Both the position numbers and the translations under genes were made by a program. Below the pieces are notes generated by a model, which worked only from the letters and a program-made list of their open reading frames with translations, was not told the origin of the DNA and did not search any database. From assembly GCA_903899655.1 (NCBI GenBank), contig CAIUKF010000007.1, positions 1-37,072 of the forward strand: a DNA stretch of 37,072 nt, written 5' to 3'. Shown here in pieces: positions 1-6,819 of the stretch (positions are counted from its first letter, which is position 1; the number at the start of each line of letters is the position of its first letter). The stretch comes from an uncultured bacterium. GTDB lineage: Bacteria; Patescibacteriota; Saccharimonadia; Saccharimonadales; Saccharimonadaceae.

Positions 1-59
1 AGCAATTGCATTGCAATTGCTCTCGCTTTTGGTAGGTTAGGGTTGATAGAATAGGCCAT
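1..59 (-). CDS. N-terminus of a probable transposase, cut by the window edge
   Basis: Reading leftward from the ATG at 59, the frame gives MAYSINPNLPKARAIAMQL and stays open to the window edge. A GGAG Shine-Dalgarno lies about 6 bases before the ATG. The opening 'MAY..NP.LPK.R..A' resembles the first residues of helix-turn-helix transposases of the IS481 type that I associate with CPR genomes, but that is memory of a family pattern. Only 19 residues are visible, so the call is tentative. It would place a mobile element directly beside the accessory region. Confidence 0.4.
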   Translation of the reverse strand, partial: MAYSINPNLPKARAIAMQL

Positions 60-240
60 AGCAGGTCTCCTTCTTTGTTTAGTTAGTACTTACAGTTTAG
101 GATACCTGCTTTTATGTTGCAAAGGTTGTGAGTTACTACGATAACATTTACACCTTAGCCTATTGATGATATAGTAATCAATATAGACGTTTAATGGTTT
201 ACGCGTATTGTTATTATAATTATGGAGCTTTGTAACGCTA

Positions 241-750
241 GTGCCTAATTTTTCTGAAAAATTTGATAAATTTATTTCCAATATTGGTGGTGGAATCACA
301 AAAGTTGTGTCTGTAACTGAAGGCGCAAGTGAAATTTTGGGTGGCGAAAAAAATATTGCTGAGCCAATTCCTGACAGTCAAGAACACAAGATACGAAATA
401 GATTTATATTTGTCATTTTGGCAGCTATTGCCTTAAATAAATTTAGTCGACCGATTGTTGAAGATGTTTATAGCGTCGTTTCACCTTTTATTAACCAAAG
501 AACCGAAGAGCTTTTGATTAACGATAAGGTAGTTGTCAGCACAGATAACGGCTCGGACTACTTATTGTTTGCTAATGGCAATGTGTATGATGTGCCAAAT
601 ATTATTCCAAAGTTGCAGTTTGATAAGGTTGAACGTTACGGATCGATTGTAACCTCGAAAACCTATAAGTGTGATATAAGTGGCATTCGAAGTGGATTTT
701 GGGCTCTATACCCGGGAGCTGAGAAGTGCGAACTAGTCGAACCAAAGTAA
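241..750 (+). CDS. hypothetical membrane-anchored protein (169 aa)
   Basis: No family recognised. Residues 1-50 are soluble and Gly/Glu-rich. A hydrophobic stretch at about residues 55-68 (IFVILAAIALNKF) is a possible membrane segment. The C-terminal half is mixed polar and includes two cysteines (CDISG and KCELV). The start is GTG at 241. A TATAAT box at about 214-219 and a GGAG about 12 bases before the start support expression from here, though the spacing is long. A perfect 16-bp terminator hairpin follows 15 bases after the stop. Upstream, 60-240 is the region between this gene and the divergent transposase start and shows nothing else. Confidence 0.6.
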   Translation: MPNFSEKFDKFISNIGGGITKVVSVTEGASEILGGEKNIAEPIPDSQEHKIRNRFIFVILAAIALNKFSRPIVEDVYSVVSPFINQRTEELLINDKVVVSTDNGSDYLLFANGNVYDVPNIIPKLQFDKVERYGSIVTSKTYKCDISGIRSGFWALYPGAEKCELVEPK

Positions 751-764
751 CAATAATTATAACC

Positions 765-800
765 AAATAAAATAGAGTCCAAATGGACTCTATTTTATTT
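765..800. terminator. bidirectional Rho-independent terminator
   Basis: A perfect 16-bp inverted repeat with loop AAAT (stem core GAGTCC/GGACTC). The arms are A/T-rich on the outside, so a U-tract forms on either strand. It ends the gene at 241-750 and directly abuts a tRNA-3'-end-like sequence on the minus strand. Confidence 0.85.
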
Positions 801-866
801 TGCTGGGATGGAGGGATTTGGTTACGTTCCGCGACCCTGCCTCAGTCGGTGACGTTCGTCCGCACT
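801..866 (-). repeat. tRNA-Gln 3'-end-like repeat element, copy A
   Basis: Bases 802-820 match the 3' end (T-loop side plus acceptor) of the intact tRNA-Gln at 12093-12167. The match continues as 'gttacgttccgcgaccctgc' and 'ctcagtcggtgacgttcgtc', which resemble copy B at 1535-1645 and copy D at 12353-12448 respectively. The segment is GC-rich against an AT-rich background. On the minus strand it reads into the terminator at 765-800, as a tRNA gene would. It has no proper anticodon or D arm, so it is not a functional tRNA. The rest of the gap up to 1049 shows nothing recognisable. Confidence 0.6.
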
Positions 867-1049
867 AAAGTAACATCACGTTATATGATTTTTGTCAAAG
901 GCGGATATATTTTATTGTAATATTAAATGACAAGATTTAGTAAACTGTGTCTTCCGCTCGCAAAGTAATTGTAATATAGTTTGATTACTTGGCCAAATCA
1001 CGATTCCGCCTAATGTATCAGTTAGCAGCACGAAATTGTTAACTGAAAC

Positions 1050-1199
1050 TTATACAGTGTTTCGTCGTCGAGTTATCATATCATAAATAAAGACGATGAG
1101 AGCAATCACAATAAGAATGTGAATTAGTCCTCCACCTATACTTAGTGAAAATCCCAGTAGCCATAGAACTAATAGTATTGCAGCAATTGTTAATAACAT
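1050..1199 (-). CDS. Lmo0937-like (DUF5670) small membrane protein
   Basis: This 49-residue protein begins MLLTIAAILLVLWLLGF, continues with a glycine-rich turn (SIGGGLIHILIVIALIVFIYD) and ends in a basic RRR tail. That gives two closely spaced hydrophobic helices, the pattern of the Lmo0937/DUF5670 family of small stress-associated membrane proteins. An AAGGAG Shine-Dalgarno sits 7 bases before the ATG. It follows the CsbD-like gene by 15 bases and is surely in the same operon. The family's molecular function is unknown. The short length makes it easy to miss. Confidence 0.8.
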   Translation of the reverse strand: MLLTIAAILLVLWLLGFSLSIGGGLIHILIVIALIVFIYDMITRRRNTV

Positions 1200-1214
1200 A
1201 ACTTTTTCTCCTTA

Positions 1215-1385
1215 TTATTTACCTTTTATTGTAGTATTCATTTTGTTGACAGCATGTTTTAGAGTGCTTTCGACTTTGCCTTTAGTTTCTTCAAACTTTC
1301 CTTTTGTCTCGAGCTCTTTATCGTTAGTGACTTTACCAACTACCTGTTTAATTTTGCCGCTTATTTTATCAGATGTACCGCTCAT
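1215..1385 (-). CDS. CsbD-family stress protein
   Basis: This 56-residue protein starts MSGTSDKISGKIKQVVGKV and contains ELETKGKFEETKGKVEST. The short Lys/Glu-rich helical repeat with 'G(K)xKQxxGKVTxDxxLxxxGK' is the CsbD signature. CsbD proteins are small, hydrophilic and induced by general stress in many bacteria; their biochemical role is unknown. A GGGGGA run lies upstream of the ATG at 1385. First gene of a two-gene unit with the Lmo0937-like protein, a combination often seen in stress regulons. Confidence 0.85.
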   Translation of the reverse strand: MSGTSDKISGKIKQVVGKVTNDKELETKGKFEETKGKVESTLKHAVNKMNTTIKGK

Positions 1386-1505
1386 AGATATTTCCCCCGA
1401 TTATTGCTTTATCTGTACTTATATTATGTGCTTTTTTGGTTAATATATATGTGCGATATATCACATTTATCTAGGATAATAATTATTAAGAAAAAAGAAA
1501 CAAAA

Positions 1506-1531
1506 ATAAGCACATTATATAAAGTGCTTAT
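1506..1531. terminator. hairpin, likely terminator
   Basis: ATAAGCAC and GTGCTTAT form a perfect 8-bp stem around a 10-base A/T loop. It lies just downstream, on the minus strand, of the tRNA-like end of element B, in the same arrangement as the tRNA-Gln terminator. The U-tract is short on both sides. Confidence 0.6.
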
Positions 1532-1534
1532 GAT

Positions 1535-1645
1535 TGGCTGGGATGGAGGGATTTGGTCACGTTCCGCGACCCCGCAAGTCAGTCAAATGAATATAATTCA
1601 TTTGTGACATTGCCTTGCGCAGTGCAGACTTGCACTGCTCACCCC
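1535..1645 (-). repeat. tRNA-Gln-derived hairpin element, copy B (fullest copy)
   Basis: On the minus strand this reads, in order: GGTGAG, then a perfect 8-bp hairpin with a four-base loop (1619-1638), then GCAAGG, a second hairpin of AAATGAAT/ATTCATTT, the motif GACTGAC, a third hairpin GGTCGCG-GAA-CGTGACC, and finally a 21-base sequence identical to the 3' end of tRNA-Gln including its CCA. The element could be a degenerate tRNA, a tRNA-like RNA, or the scar of integration into a tRNA gene. The + side beyond it (1640-1690) ends in 'ggtttcaaatccccatca', which itself looks like a decayed tRNA T-arm facing the other way. Confidence 0.55.
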
Positions 1646-1691
1646 CTTATGCTCCGCATTCGTGGTTTCAAATCCCCATCAATCACAAATC

Positions 1692-1733
1692 AAATAAATA
1701 ATGCTAGACTATAAAGTCTAACATTATTTATTT
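1692..1733. terminator. bidirectional terminator between two facing tRNA-like ends
   Basis: A long near-perfect inverted repeat, AAATAAATAATG-TAGACT to AGTCTA-CATTATTTATTT, with a very short ATAA loop. It has A/T-rich outer arms that can give U-tracts on both strands. It separates a tRNA-like T-arm remnant on the + side from another tRNA-3'-like sequence on the - side. Confidence 0.75.
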
Positions 1734-1754
1734 GGCTGGGACAAGGGTTCGACC
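1733..1754 (-). repeat. short tRNA 3'-end-like fragment
   Basis: The minus strand reads GGTCGAACCCTTGTCCCAGCCA: a T-loop-like GTCGAAC, then an acceptor-like GTCCCA followed by G and CCA. Nothing matching a 5' half lies upstream; instead the sequence runs into a protein-coding fragment (1751-1873). It is the third terminator-adjacent tRNA-like end in the first 2 kb. Confidence 0.5.
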
Positions 1755-1873
1755 ATCTAACTTTTGATATAGACGATACTGATGAAGATGAAATTAAAAC
1801 AGATGTTATAGAGATTCGAAAACTAATTGATGAATATGACAATACTGAAGTAAGAATACTTAAACTTAATTAA
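1751..1873 (+). pseudogene. C-terminal fragment of an unidentified protein
   Basis: The frame reads DHLTFDIDDTDEDEIKTDVI... and ends ...EVRILKLN-stop, 40 residues with protein-like composition. There is no credible start codon or Shine-Dalgarno, and the frame runs upstream into a tRNA-like fragment and a terminator. I read it as the tail of a gene truncated by a rearrangement. No family recognised. Confidence 0.4.
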
Positions 1874-1891
1874 TAATATATTAAAATAATT

Positions 1892-2041
1892 ATGCAGGGC
1901 GGCCAATTATCAAAAGACTTTTTCTATGATAGCTCTGTTGAAAAACAAGCCGAAATAGTAATAGTTAAATTTAGTGCATTTTATGCCCTAATTAAGTTTA
2001 GATTCGAAAGGGTAACAAAACCGTTAATCAAATACCAATAA
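1892..2041 (+). CDS. possible small protein or gene remnant (49 aa)
   Basis: An open frame from ATG at 1892 (MQGGQLSKDFFYDSS...) to TAA at 2039-2041. The composition is plausible for protein, rich in Phe and Lys, but there is no strong ribosome-binding site. It lies among fragments, so it may be part of a broken gene. No family recognised. Confidence 0.25.
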   Translation: MQGGQLSKDFFYDSSVEKQAEIVIVKFSAFYALIKFRFERVTKPLIKYQ

Positions 2042-2076
2042 GTATAGATAAGATAAATTAGGATATTTTAATCAGG

Positions 2077-2238
2077 GTGGGTTTGGGCTACCCGCGAAAT
2101 GCTTTAACAATCATTCTTGACTTTATCCCTAAAAAGTTTAATAATTGCTGTGATGAGGGTGCGTATTGTATCTTGAAACTGTACGAAAAATATCTAGAAA
2201 TACTTATTCCGTCGCTTATAAGAGGATATATAAATTAA
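2077..2238 (+). pseudogene. short ORF or C-terminal remnant before the radical SAM gene
   Basis: From GTG at 2077 the frame reads VGLGYPRNALTIILDFIPKK, then NCCDEGAYCILKLYEKYLEI, and stops at 2236-2238, ten bases before the radical SAM start (53 aa). The frame is open back to 2062. The sequence looks like real protein with amphipathic helices and three cysteines, but there is no good start site. It may be the tail of a gene that once preceded the radical SAM gene. No family recognised. Confidence 0.3.
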
Positions 2239-2247
2239 GGAGAAGAT

Positions 2248-3327
2248 ATGAATGAACAATGTACTTCAGGTGTAGGAGATGCATACGAGCCTAACTTCGA
2301 CATAGCGGAGCGCAAGGTTCGTGTCGCAATTTCACCGATCTGTAATCTTAAATGTGAATATTGTGATCATGGTGCAAAGCGATCAAAAGAGCAACTTGGC
2401 GCAATGGAAGACTTTAGAAGCACAGAAATAAGCGATGGTTCAATGGATATTGAAGGATATACGAGGGCTATGCGATCGCTATATAACGCTGGCTACTCTG
2501 GCATAGCTTTTACTGGGGGCGAACCGTTACTTAATCGAAATTGGCCAGAAATTGTTAAGAATGCTAAGGATATTGGATATAAACAGGTTCAATTAACTAC
2601 TAACGCCATGCTGCTTGAATATTATGTAGAAAAAAACGGACCATTGCCAAAAGAGCTAGACTTGCTGACTATTAGCCTTGATACGTTTGATAAGGGTGAG
2701 TTTGCAAGGATCACAAAAGGTAATATTGATAGAGTAATCGCTGGGATTAATGCAGTTCGCGATGCTAATCCAGATTTACATATCAAGGCAAATAAGGTAG
2801 TTATGCGAAATAACTTGCCTGATCTTGAGGAGTACATAAAGTTATGTGAGCAAGGCGGTGCCATAAAACGGCTAACGCTACTTAATTTGATATGCAAGGA
2901 CCCTTTTTCGGAAGATGAAAAAACTTTATTTAACGAACAGTTTGTCTCACCTCAAGAAATAATGGAGATTTTAAATAACTACAATTTTCATATCGATAAA
3001 AAGTATGAGTATATTACTACTACTAGTGCAGGTTTATTGATAAATCTAATGGATACTGATAAGACGTTAAGATCTGAGGAGTGTGAGAATTGCCCTATGT
3101 ATTGCCAGGAAGGTCTTTTTACGGCCAGATTAGCTACTGACGGAACTATTCGTACATGTTCTGATTTTAATAACAGACTTTCATATATTCAAAGTCCTAA
3201 ACTGAGGGGTGAAGAGCTAGACGCTGAAGTCTTCAGGCTACTCGAACCGCAAAGACGTACTACAGTGCAATCTACTTTAGGTAAGTTCTGTACAAAATAC
3301 GGACTAAATCCTAGAAGACTTAATTAG
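2248..3327 (+). CDS. MoaA-like radical SAM enzyme
   Basis: A 359-residue radical SAM protein. CNLKCEYC (CX3CX2C), near residue 32, binds the catalytic [4Fe-4S] cluster and SAM. TGGEPLL near residue 89 is the SAM-binding glycine motif. The C-terminal part has CENCPMYC followed by ARLATDGTIRTC, a second cysteine cluster placed as in GTP 3',8-cyclase MoaA, where 'RLTADGK...C' precedes the last ligand. MoaA acts on GTP, so a nucleotide substrate is plausible but unproven. No molybdopterin genes are in the window, and the C-terminus lacks MoaA's GG tail. AAGGAGA precedes the ATG. Its 3' end overlaps the convergent PurH-like gene by 24 bases. A broken second copy exists at 8245-8340. Confidence 0.85.
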   Translation: MNEQCTSGVGDAYEPNFDIAERKVRVAISPICNLKCEYCDHGAKRSKEQLGAMEDFRSTEISDGSMDIEGYTRAMRSLYNAGYSGIAFTGGEPLLNRNWPEIVKNAKDIGYKQVQLTTNAMLLEYYVEKNGPLPKELDLLTISLDTFDKGEFARITKGNIDRVIAGINAVRDANPDLHIKANKVVMRNNLPDLEEYIKLCEQGGAIKRLTLLNLICKDPFSEDEKTLFNEQFVSPQEIMEILNNYNFHIDKKYEYITTTSAGLLINLMDTDKTLRSEECENCPMYCQEGLFTARLATDGTIRTCSDFNNRLSYIQSPKLRGEELDAEVFRLLEPQRRTTVQSTLGKFCTKYGLNPRRLN

Positions 3328-3894
3328 GTAATTTGTTAGAATCTTGTCGTAATCAGAAGTGTAAGACAGCCCCTTAATCGCCATAATCTTTCTAAAAGAA
3401 ATATCTAACTGGCCAGATCTTAGCTTTTTCGAGATAAGTGTATAGTCTTTTGGATCGGTCACTATTAATACATCTCTGAAATTAATGCAAGCGGCACGTA
3501 TCATTGTTGGCCCTCCTAAATCAACGTTGTGTATATTAAAATCATCTTGAGTTTTTACGGTATCGACGATATTTGTTATATTGCAAACAACTATATCTAT
3601 ACAAGGTATATTCTCTCGTCTCACTTCTTTCAAGTGTATTTTGTTATCTCTATCAAAAACAATTCCACCTGCAAATTTAAAGCTTAGGGTTTGTAGACAA
3701 TCTTCCAATGCCTTTGGATTGCCAGTCATATCGGGTGCAAGTATAAAATCTATTCCAACACTTTCAAGCTTGGCGCCAGTCCCAGCTGTAGCGATAATCA
3801 AATAGCCTGTTTCGATTAAAGCCTTAGCTATAATATTTATGTCTGTCTTGTCGTAGACGCTTATTAGTGCATACTTTATTTTCTGTTTGGTCAT
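3304..3894 (-). CDS. stand-alone PurH N-terminal (IMP cyclohydrolase/MGS-like) domain, probably altered activity
   Basis: 196 residues matching only the first half of bifunctional PurH: KYALISVYDKT at the start, ATAGTGAKLESVGID, TGNPKALEDCLQTL, IDIVVCN and VDLGGPTMIRAACINF. The AICAR transformylase half is absent. Active-site motifs conserved in PurH are changed: KTLHP is QTLSF, NLYPF is NITNI, and the AAKNH lysine region is AACINF. The phosphate-binding GGPTMIRAA is kept. So the fold and perhaps nucleotide binding remain, while IMP synthesis is doubtful. A TATAAT box ends about 11 bases before the ATG, giving a very short leader. It converges on the radical SAM gene; the start of a second copy survives at 8550-8588. 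Confidence 0.8.
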   Translation of the reverse strand: MTKQKIKYALISVYDKTDINIIAKALIETGYLIIATAGTGAKLESVGIDFILAPDMTGNPKALEDCLQTLSFKFAGGIVFDRDNKIHLKEVRRENIPCIDIVVCNITNIVDTVKTQDDFNIHNVDLGGPTMIRAACINFRDVLIVTDPKDYTLISKKLRSGQLDISFRKIMAIKGLSYTSDYDKILTNYLIKSSRI

Positions 3895-3933
3895 ATGGTA
3901 AGTATATTATAATAATTAAATTTTGTAGATCTT

Positions 3934-6252
3934 CTACTCAAGGTTTCTTATACGCATAACCCCACAGACGAGCTTAGCATATTTATCGTGATTGATATAT
4001 TGATTTAATTTATACATGTCTAGTTCTTTGCTTAATGATATATTCTGTGAAGCTTTGTATTTGCGAATTTCTTCAATGGCAAGGATAACGTCTTGAAAGT
4101 CGGCTATATCTAAATCTGTCGAATTTACAACCTGCTCAGGCCACATACTTTTGTGTATACTGTTTTCTTTTGAAAATATATTTTGGTATATATCTTCAGT
4201 AATAAAAGGCATAATTGGTGCGTATAGTTTGAGGATTGTTTCAAAAACTATCTTTATAGTGGCAACTGCTGCACTTGCTGAGGCAACATCATCACTAAAT
4301 AATCGATATTTAACAAACTCTATGTAATTATCAGTAAATTTTGACCAGAATAAAGCATCAACGGCATCACGTGCTTGGCTAAATTTATATTTATCAAAGG
4401 CAGACGTTGCTTTTTTGATTGTATCATTTAATTCGTTTAGTATCCAAATGTCAGCGTACTCATATTTCGCTTCACCAGTTTTGTCGATATGCATTTGTAA
4501 GAATTTGGCAACGTTGTATAGTTTAACTGCTGTTCTGTGCCCAACTTCAACTTCATTAATACTGAATCGTAGGTTCTGACCAAGTCGTGCGCCAGTCGCC
4601 CAATAACGAACGGCGTCGGCGCCGTATTTATCAACTAGTTCTTCAGATGGGATATAGTTACCCAGTCTCTTAGACAGCTTACGACCGTCTTCTGCTAGCC
4701 CATGACCCGAAATCATAACATCATGAAACGGTAAATGTCTATTGTGATAATAACCTCGAACAATCGAATAGAAATCCCAGGTTCGGATAATCTCAAAGGC
4801 ATTCGGACGCAGAGTTGCTGGATATACCTTGCGACGCATTTCATCGTTTTTGACTAATTCTGCTATGATTCTTGGCGAGACCGATGACGTTGCCCAAGTG
4901 TCAAGTACATCCGCTTCTGGCAACAAATCTTCGGGCTTATAGCCACGTGGCGTATAAGTCGTCGGGTCAACTGGCAATTCATCGTCTGATGGCACAACGA
5001 CTTCACCTGTTTTTGCATCATACCAAATCGGAATCGGCACGCCGTAAAAACGTTGGCGCGAAATACACCAATCCCAATGCAAGCCATTAACCCAATTTTC
5101 GTAATCAATTTTTCTGTCTGATGGACGCCATTTTACTTGGTTACCCATATCTAGCCATGCCTGTTTTTCGTCAGTTATTTTGATAAACCATTGGGTGCTA
5201 GAAATATATTCGATCGGTGTATCACAGCGTTCATGAACATTAACAACTTGATCAATAGACTCGACTTTATTAAGTACTCCTACTGTCGCCAAATCTTCAA
5301 CTATTTTTTGACGAGTTTCAGCTATCGTTAAACCAGCATAAACACCAGCCTCATCATTCATCCGCCCATCAGGACCAAGAATATATTTTTTGTCCTGTGC
5401 TGCGATTGGATGCCTGGATTCCCAATCAATAAATTGCGTATCGCCACTACTGCAATAGTAAACCACACCCGTACCAAAGTTAGGGTCAATCTTTTCGTCG
5501 GTAGTAATAATAATTTTCGACTCTGTCAGTGGCATTGTAACCGTCTGACCAACAGCTTTCTGGTATCGCTTATCATCGGGGCTTACCGATATTCCAACGC
5601 ATGACGGATACATCTCGGGGCGAGTTGTTGCAAAAGTCAAAGCCTGACCTTCATCGGTTTTGATATTAATATAAACAAACTTGGTCTGACGTTCCATGTC
5701 TTCCAAATCAGCCTGCGCCAAGGTAGTTTGACATGACGTGCACCACATAACCGGTTTTTCAGCACGATAGGCATGCCCGTTTTTGAACAGTTCAATAAAA
5801 GCTTTTTGCGACACTTTTTGTGAATGTTTATCGATAGTGCTATAGGTGTAATTCCAGTCAACTGATATTCCCAAATCACGCCAAAGCTTGCGATAAGTTT
5901 CAGCACCTTTTTGAGTCTCTTCCAGACAAAGTTTTACGAAATCACCGCGTGTTGTCTTGGACTTATCAATACTATATTTCTTTTCAACAAAACGTTCGGT
6001 CGGCAAACCATTGTCATCAAATCCCATCGGATAATATACATTGAATCCGCGCATCCGTTTGTAACGAACAATAAATTCAGCCTGGGCATATGACATAATA
6101 TGCCCAGCATGCAGGTGGTCAGCCGAAACGTATGGCGGTGGAGTATCGACGACGTAAAGTGGCGCCTGGCTAGTCTCATCAAAAGCAAAGACCTGCTTTT
6201 CGTCCCAGTAGTTTTTCCACTTTGTTTCTATTTCGTGTGCGTCGTACTTCAT
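3934..6252 (-). CDS. valS: valyl-tRNA synthetase
   Basis: 772 residues, class I synthetase. The HIGH motif is HAGH (PPPYVSADHLHAGHIMSYAQ, near residue 47), followed by YPMGFDDNGLPTER, which is characteristic of ValRS of the actinobacterial/archaeal/Rickettsia-like type. The KMSKS motif is KLSKR (GRKLSKRLGN, near residue 530). A large editing-domain region and an anticodon-binding helical domain follow. It is shorter than E. coli-type ValRS and lacks that enzyme's C-terminal coiled coil, as expected for this subtype. AAGGAG lies before the ATG at 6252. Expression is controlled by the T-box leader immediately upstream. Whether this is the only valS in the genome cannot be told from the window. 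Confidence 0.95.
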   Translation of the reverse strand: MKYDAHEIETKWKNYWDEKQVFAFDETSQAPLYVVDTPPPYVSADHLHAGHIMSYAQAEFIVRYKRMRGFNVYYPMGFDDNGLPTERFVEKKYSIDKSKTTRGDFVKLCLEETQKGAETYRKLWRDLGISVDWNYTYSTIDKHSQKVSQKAFIELFKNGHAYRAEKPVMWCTSCQTTLAQADLEDMERQTKFVYINIKTDEGQALTFATTRPEMYPSCVGISVSPDDKRYQKAVGQTVTMPLTESKIIITTDEKIDPNFGTGVVYYCSSGDTQFIDWESRHPIAAQDKKYILGPDGRMNDEAGVYAGLTIAETRQKIVEDLATVGVLNKVESIDQVVNVHERCDTPIEYISSTQWFIKITDEKQAWLDMGNQVKWRPSDRKIDYENWVNGLHWDWCISRQRFYGVPIPIWYDAKTGEVVVPSDDELPVDPTTYTPRGYKPEDLLPEADVLDTWATSSVSPRIIAELVKNDEMRRKVYPATLRPNAFEIIRTWDFYSIVRGYYHNRHLPFHDVMISGHGLAEDGRKLSKRLGNYIPSEELVDKYGADAVRYWATGARLGQNLRFSINEVEVGHRTAVKLYNVAKFLQMHIDKTGEAKYEYADIWILNELNDTIKKATSAFDKYKFSQARDAVDALFWSKFTDNYIEFVKYRLFSDDVASASAAVATIKIVFETILKLYAPIMPFITEDIYQNIFSKENSIHKSMWPEQVVNSTDLDIADFQDVILAIEEIRKYKASQNISLSKELDMYKLNQYINHDKYAKLVCGVMRIRNLE

Positions 6253-6265
6253 TTTTACTCCTTAT

Positions 6266-6501
6266 TAATAAAAGTCCCTCGGCCGCAACACAAAAATGTG
6301 TCTTGGCCGAGGGACGATAATCTATCGTGGTACCACCCTGGCTTTCACTCAAATGTTACCATATGAATGCTCGGGAACTTAATAAGTTCAGGCTATATAT
6401 TTACGATCGCCTATTCGTCAGATTCTAATTCTTATATCCAAATCGGTTATAAGTTTCTTTCTGCCGCTCTCCGGTGACTTCCTTGGCGGACCAAGGCCGA
6501 G
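6266..6501 (-). promoter_or_regulatory. T-box riboswitch (tRNA-Val sensing), transcription-terminating, ultrashort Stem I
   Basis: The minus strand carries the antiterminator AGGGTGGTACCACG (6326-6339), whose UGGUACC bulge ends in U and so suits a tRNA with A73, as in tRNA-Val. AGGG pairs with CCCT, and ACGATA with TATCGT, across the bulge. The competing terminator is a strong hairpin at 6274-6315 (GTCCCTCGGCC / GGCCGAGGGAC) followed by TTTTA. Stem I (6469-6501) is tiny: CUCGG/CCGGAG below and CCUUGG/CCAAGG above. Its 3' internal loop is AAGUCA, giving specifier GUC (Val) at 6476-6478 followed by the usual purine. Uncharged tRNA-Val should therefore permit readthrough into valS. Stem boundaries between 6340 and 6468 are not resolved. 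Confidence 0.92.
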
Positions 6502-6518
6502 TCAATGCGTTTAACTAC

Positions 6519-6547
6519 ATACTACATCATAAAAATATAATTAGCAA
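6519..6547 (-). promoter_or_regulatory. promoter of the T-box/valS transcript
   Basis: On the minus strand, a -35 TTGCTA (6542-6547) and a -10 TAGTAT (6519-6524) are separated by exactly 17 bases. Transcription would begin about 10-15 bases before Stem I of the T-box. Confidence 0.65.
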
Positions 6548-6622
6548 TACAACCTAGTAATTTTTAAAACGTCACAATAGTTATTGATTTGTATTTGATT
6601 TGAGTCTAACTATTTAGTTTAT

Positions 6623-6674
6623 AAAATAGCCTGTCAAAAGACCAACTATTTTCGTGGCTGGTGATTGGGGGGGG
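6623..6674 (-). repeat. decayed terminator plus tRNA-3'-like end, with an eight-G run
   Basis: AAAATAG and CTATTTT (6623-6652) form a hairpin whose interior also pairs (GTC/GAC). It is followed at 6655 by TGGCTGGTGATT and eight G residues. This matches the layout of the other copies (terminator, then TGGCTGGGATGGAGGG on the + strand), with several changes. I read it as a further decayed copy. The remainder of 6553-6807 is AT-rich with nothing else recognised. Confidence 0.4.
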
Positions 6675-6807
6675 TTAGTTACAGACAATTTGCACAGCAA
6701 AATAAAATAGACTGATGCCCACATGCTTGCACTGCCTTAATAACGACATAGTAATTTATAACCATAATTATGCAAGATCTATGTAAGAATTATCTCCTTA
6801 AACGCGA

Positions 6808-6813
6808 TATAAT
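6808..6813 (+). promoter_or_regulatory. -10 box of a leaderless promoter
   Basis: A perfect TATAAT ends six bases before the ATG at 6820, so the transcript should start at or next to the start codon. No clear -35 is present at the right spacing. Confidence 0.65.
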
Positions 6814-6819
6814 AAGTTG

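Noticed and set aside
2248-3327. Molybdopterin synthesis (true moaA)
   Set aside because: No other mo- genes nearby, the GG C-terminus is missing, and a diverged paralog existed in the same cluster; a MoaA-like enzyme of other function fits better.
6664-6674. Run of eight G as a phase-variable tract
   Set aside because: It is not in a coding region or at a promoter and lies in a decayed repeat, so an effect on expression is unlikely.
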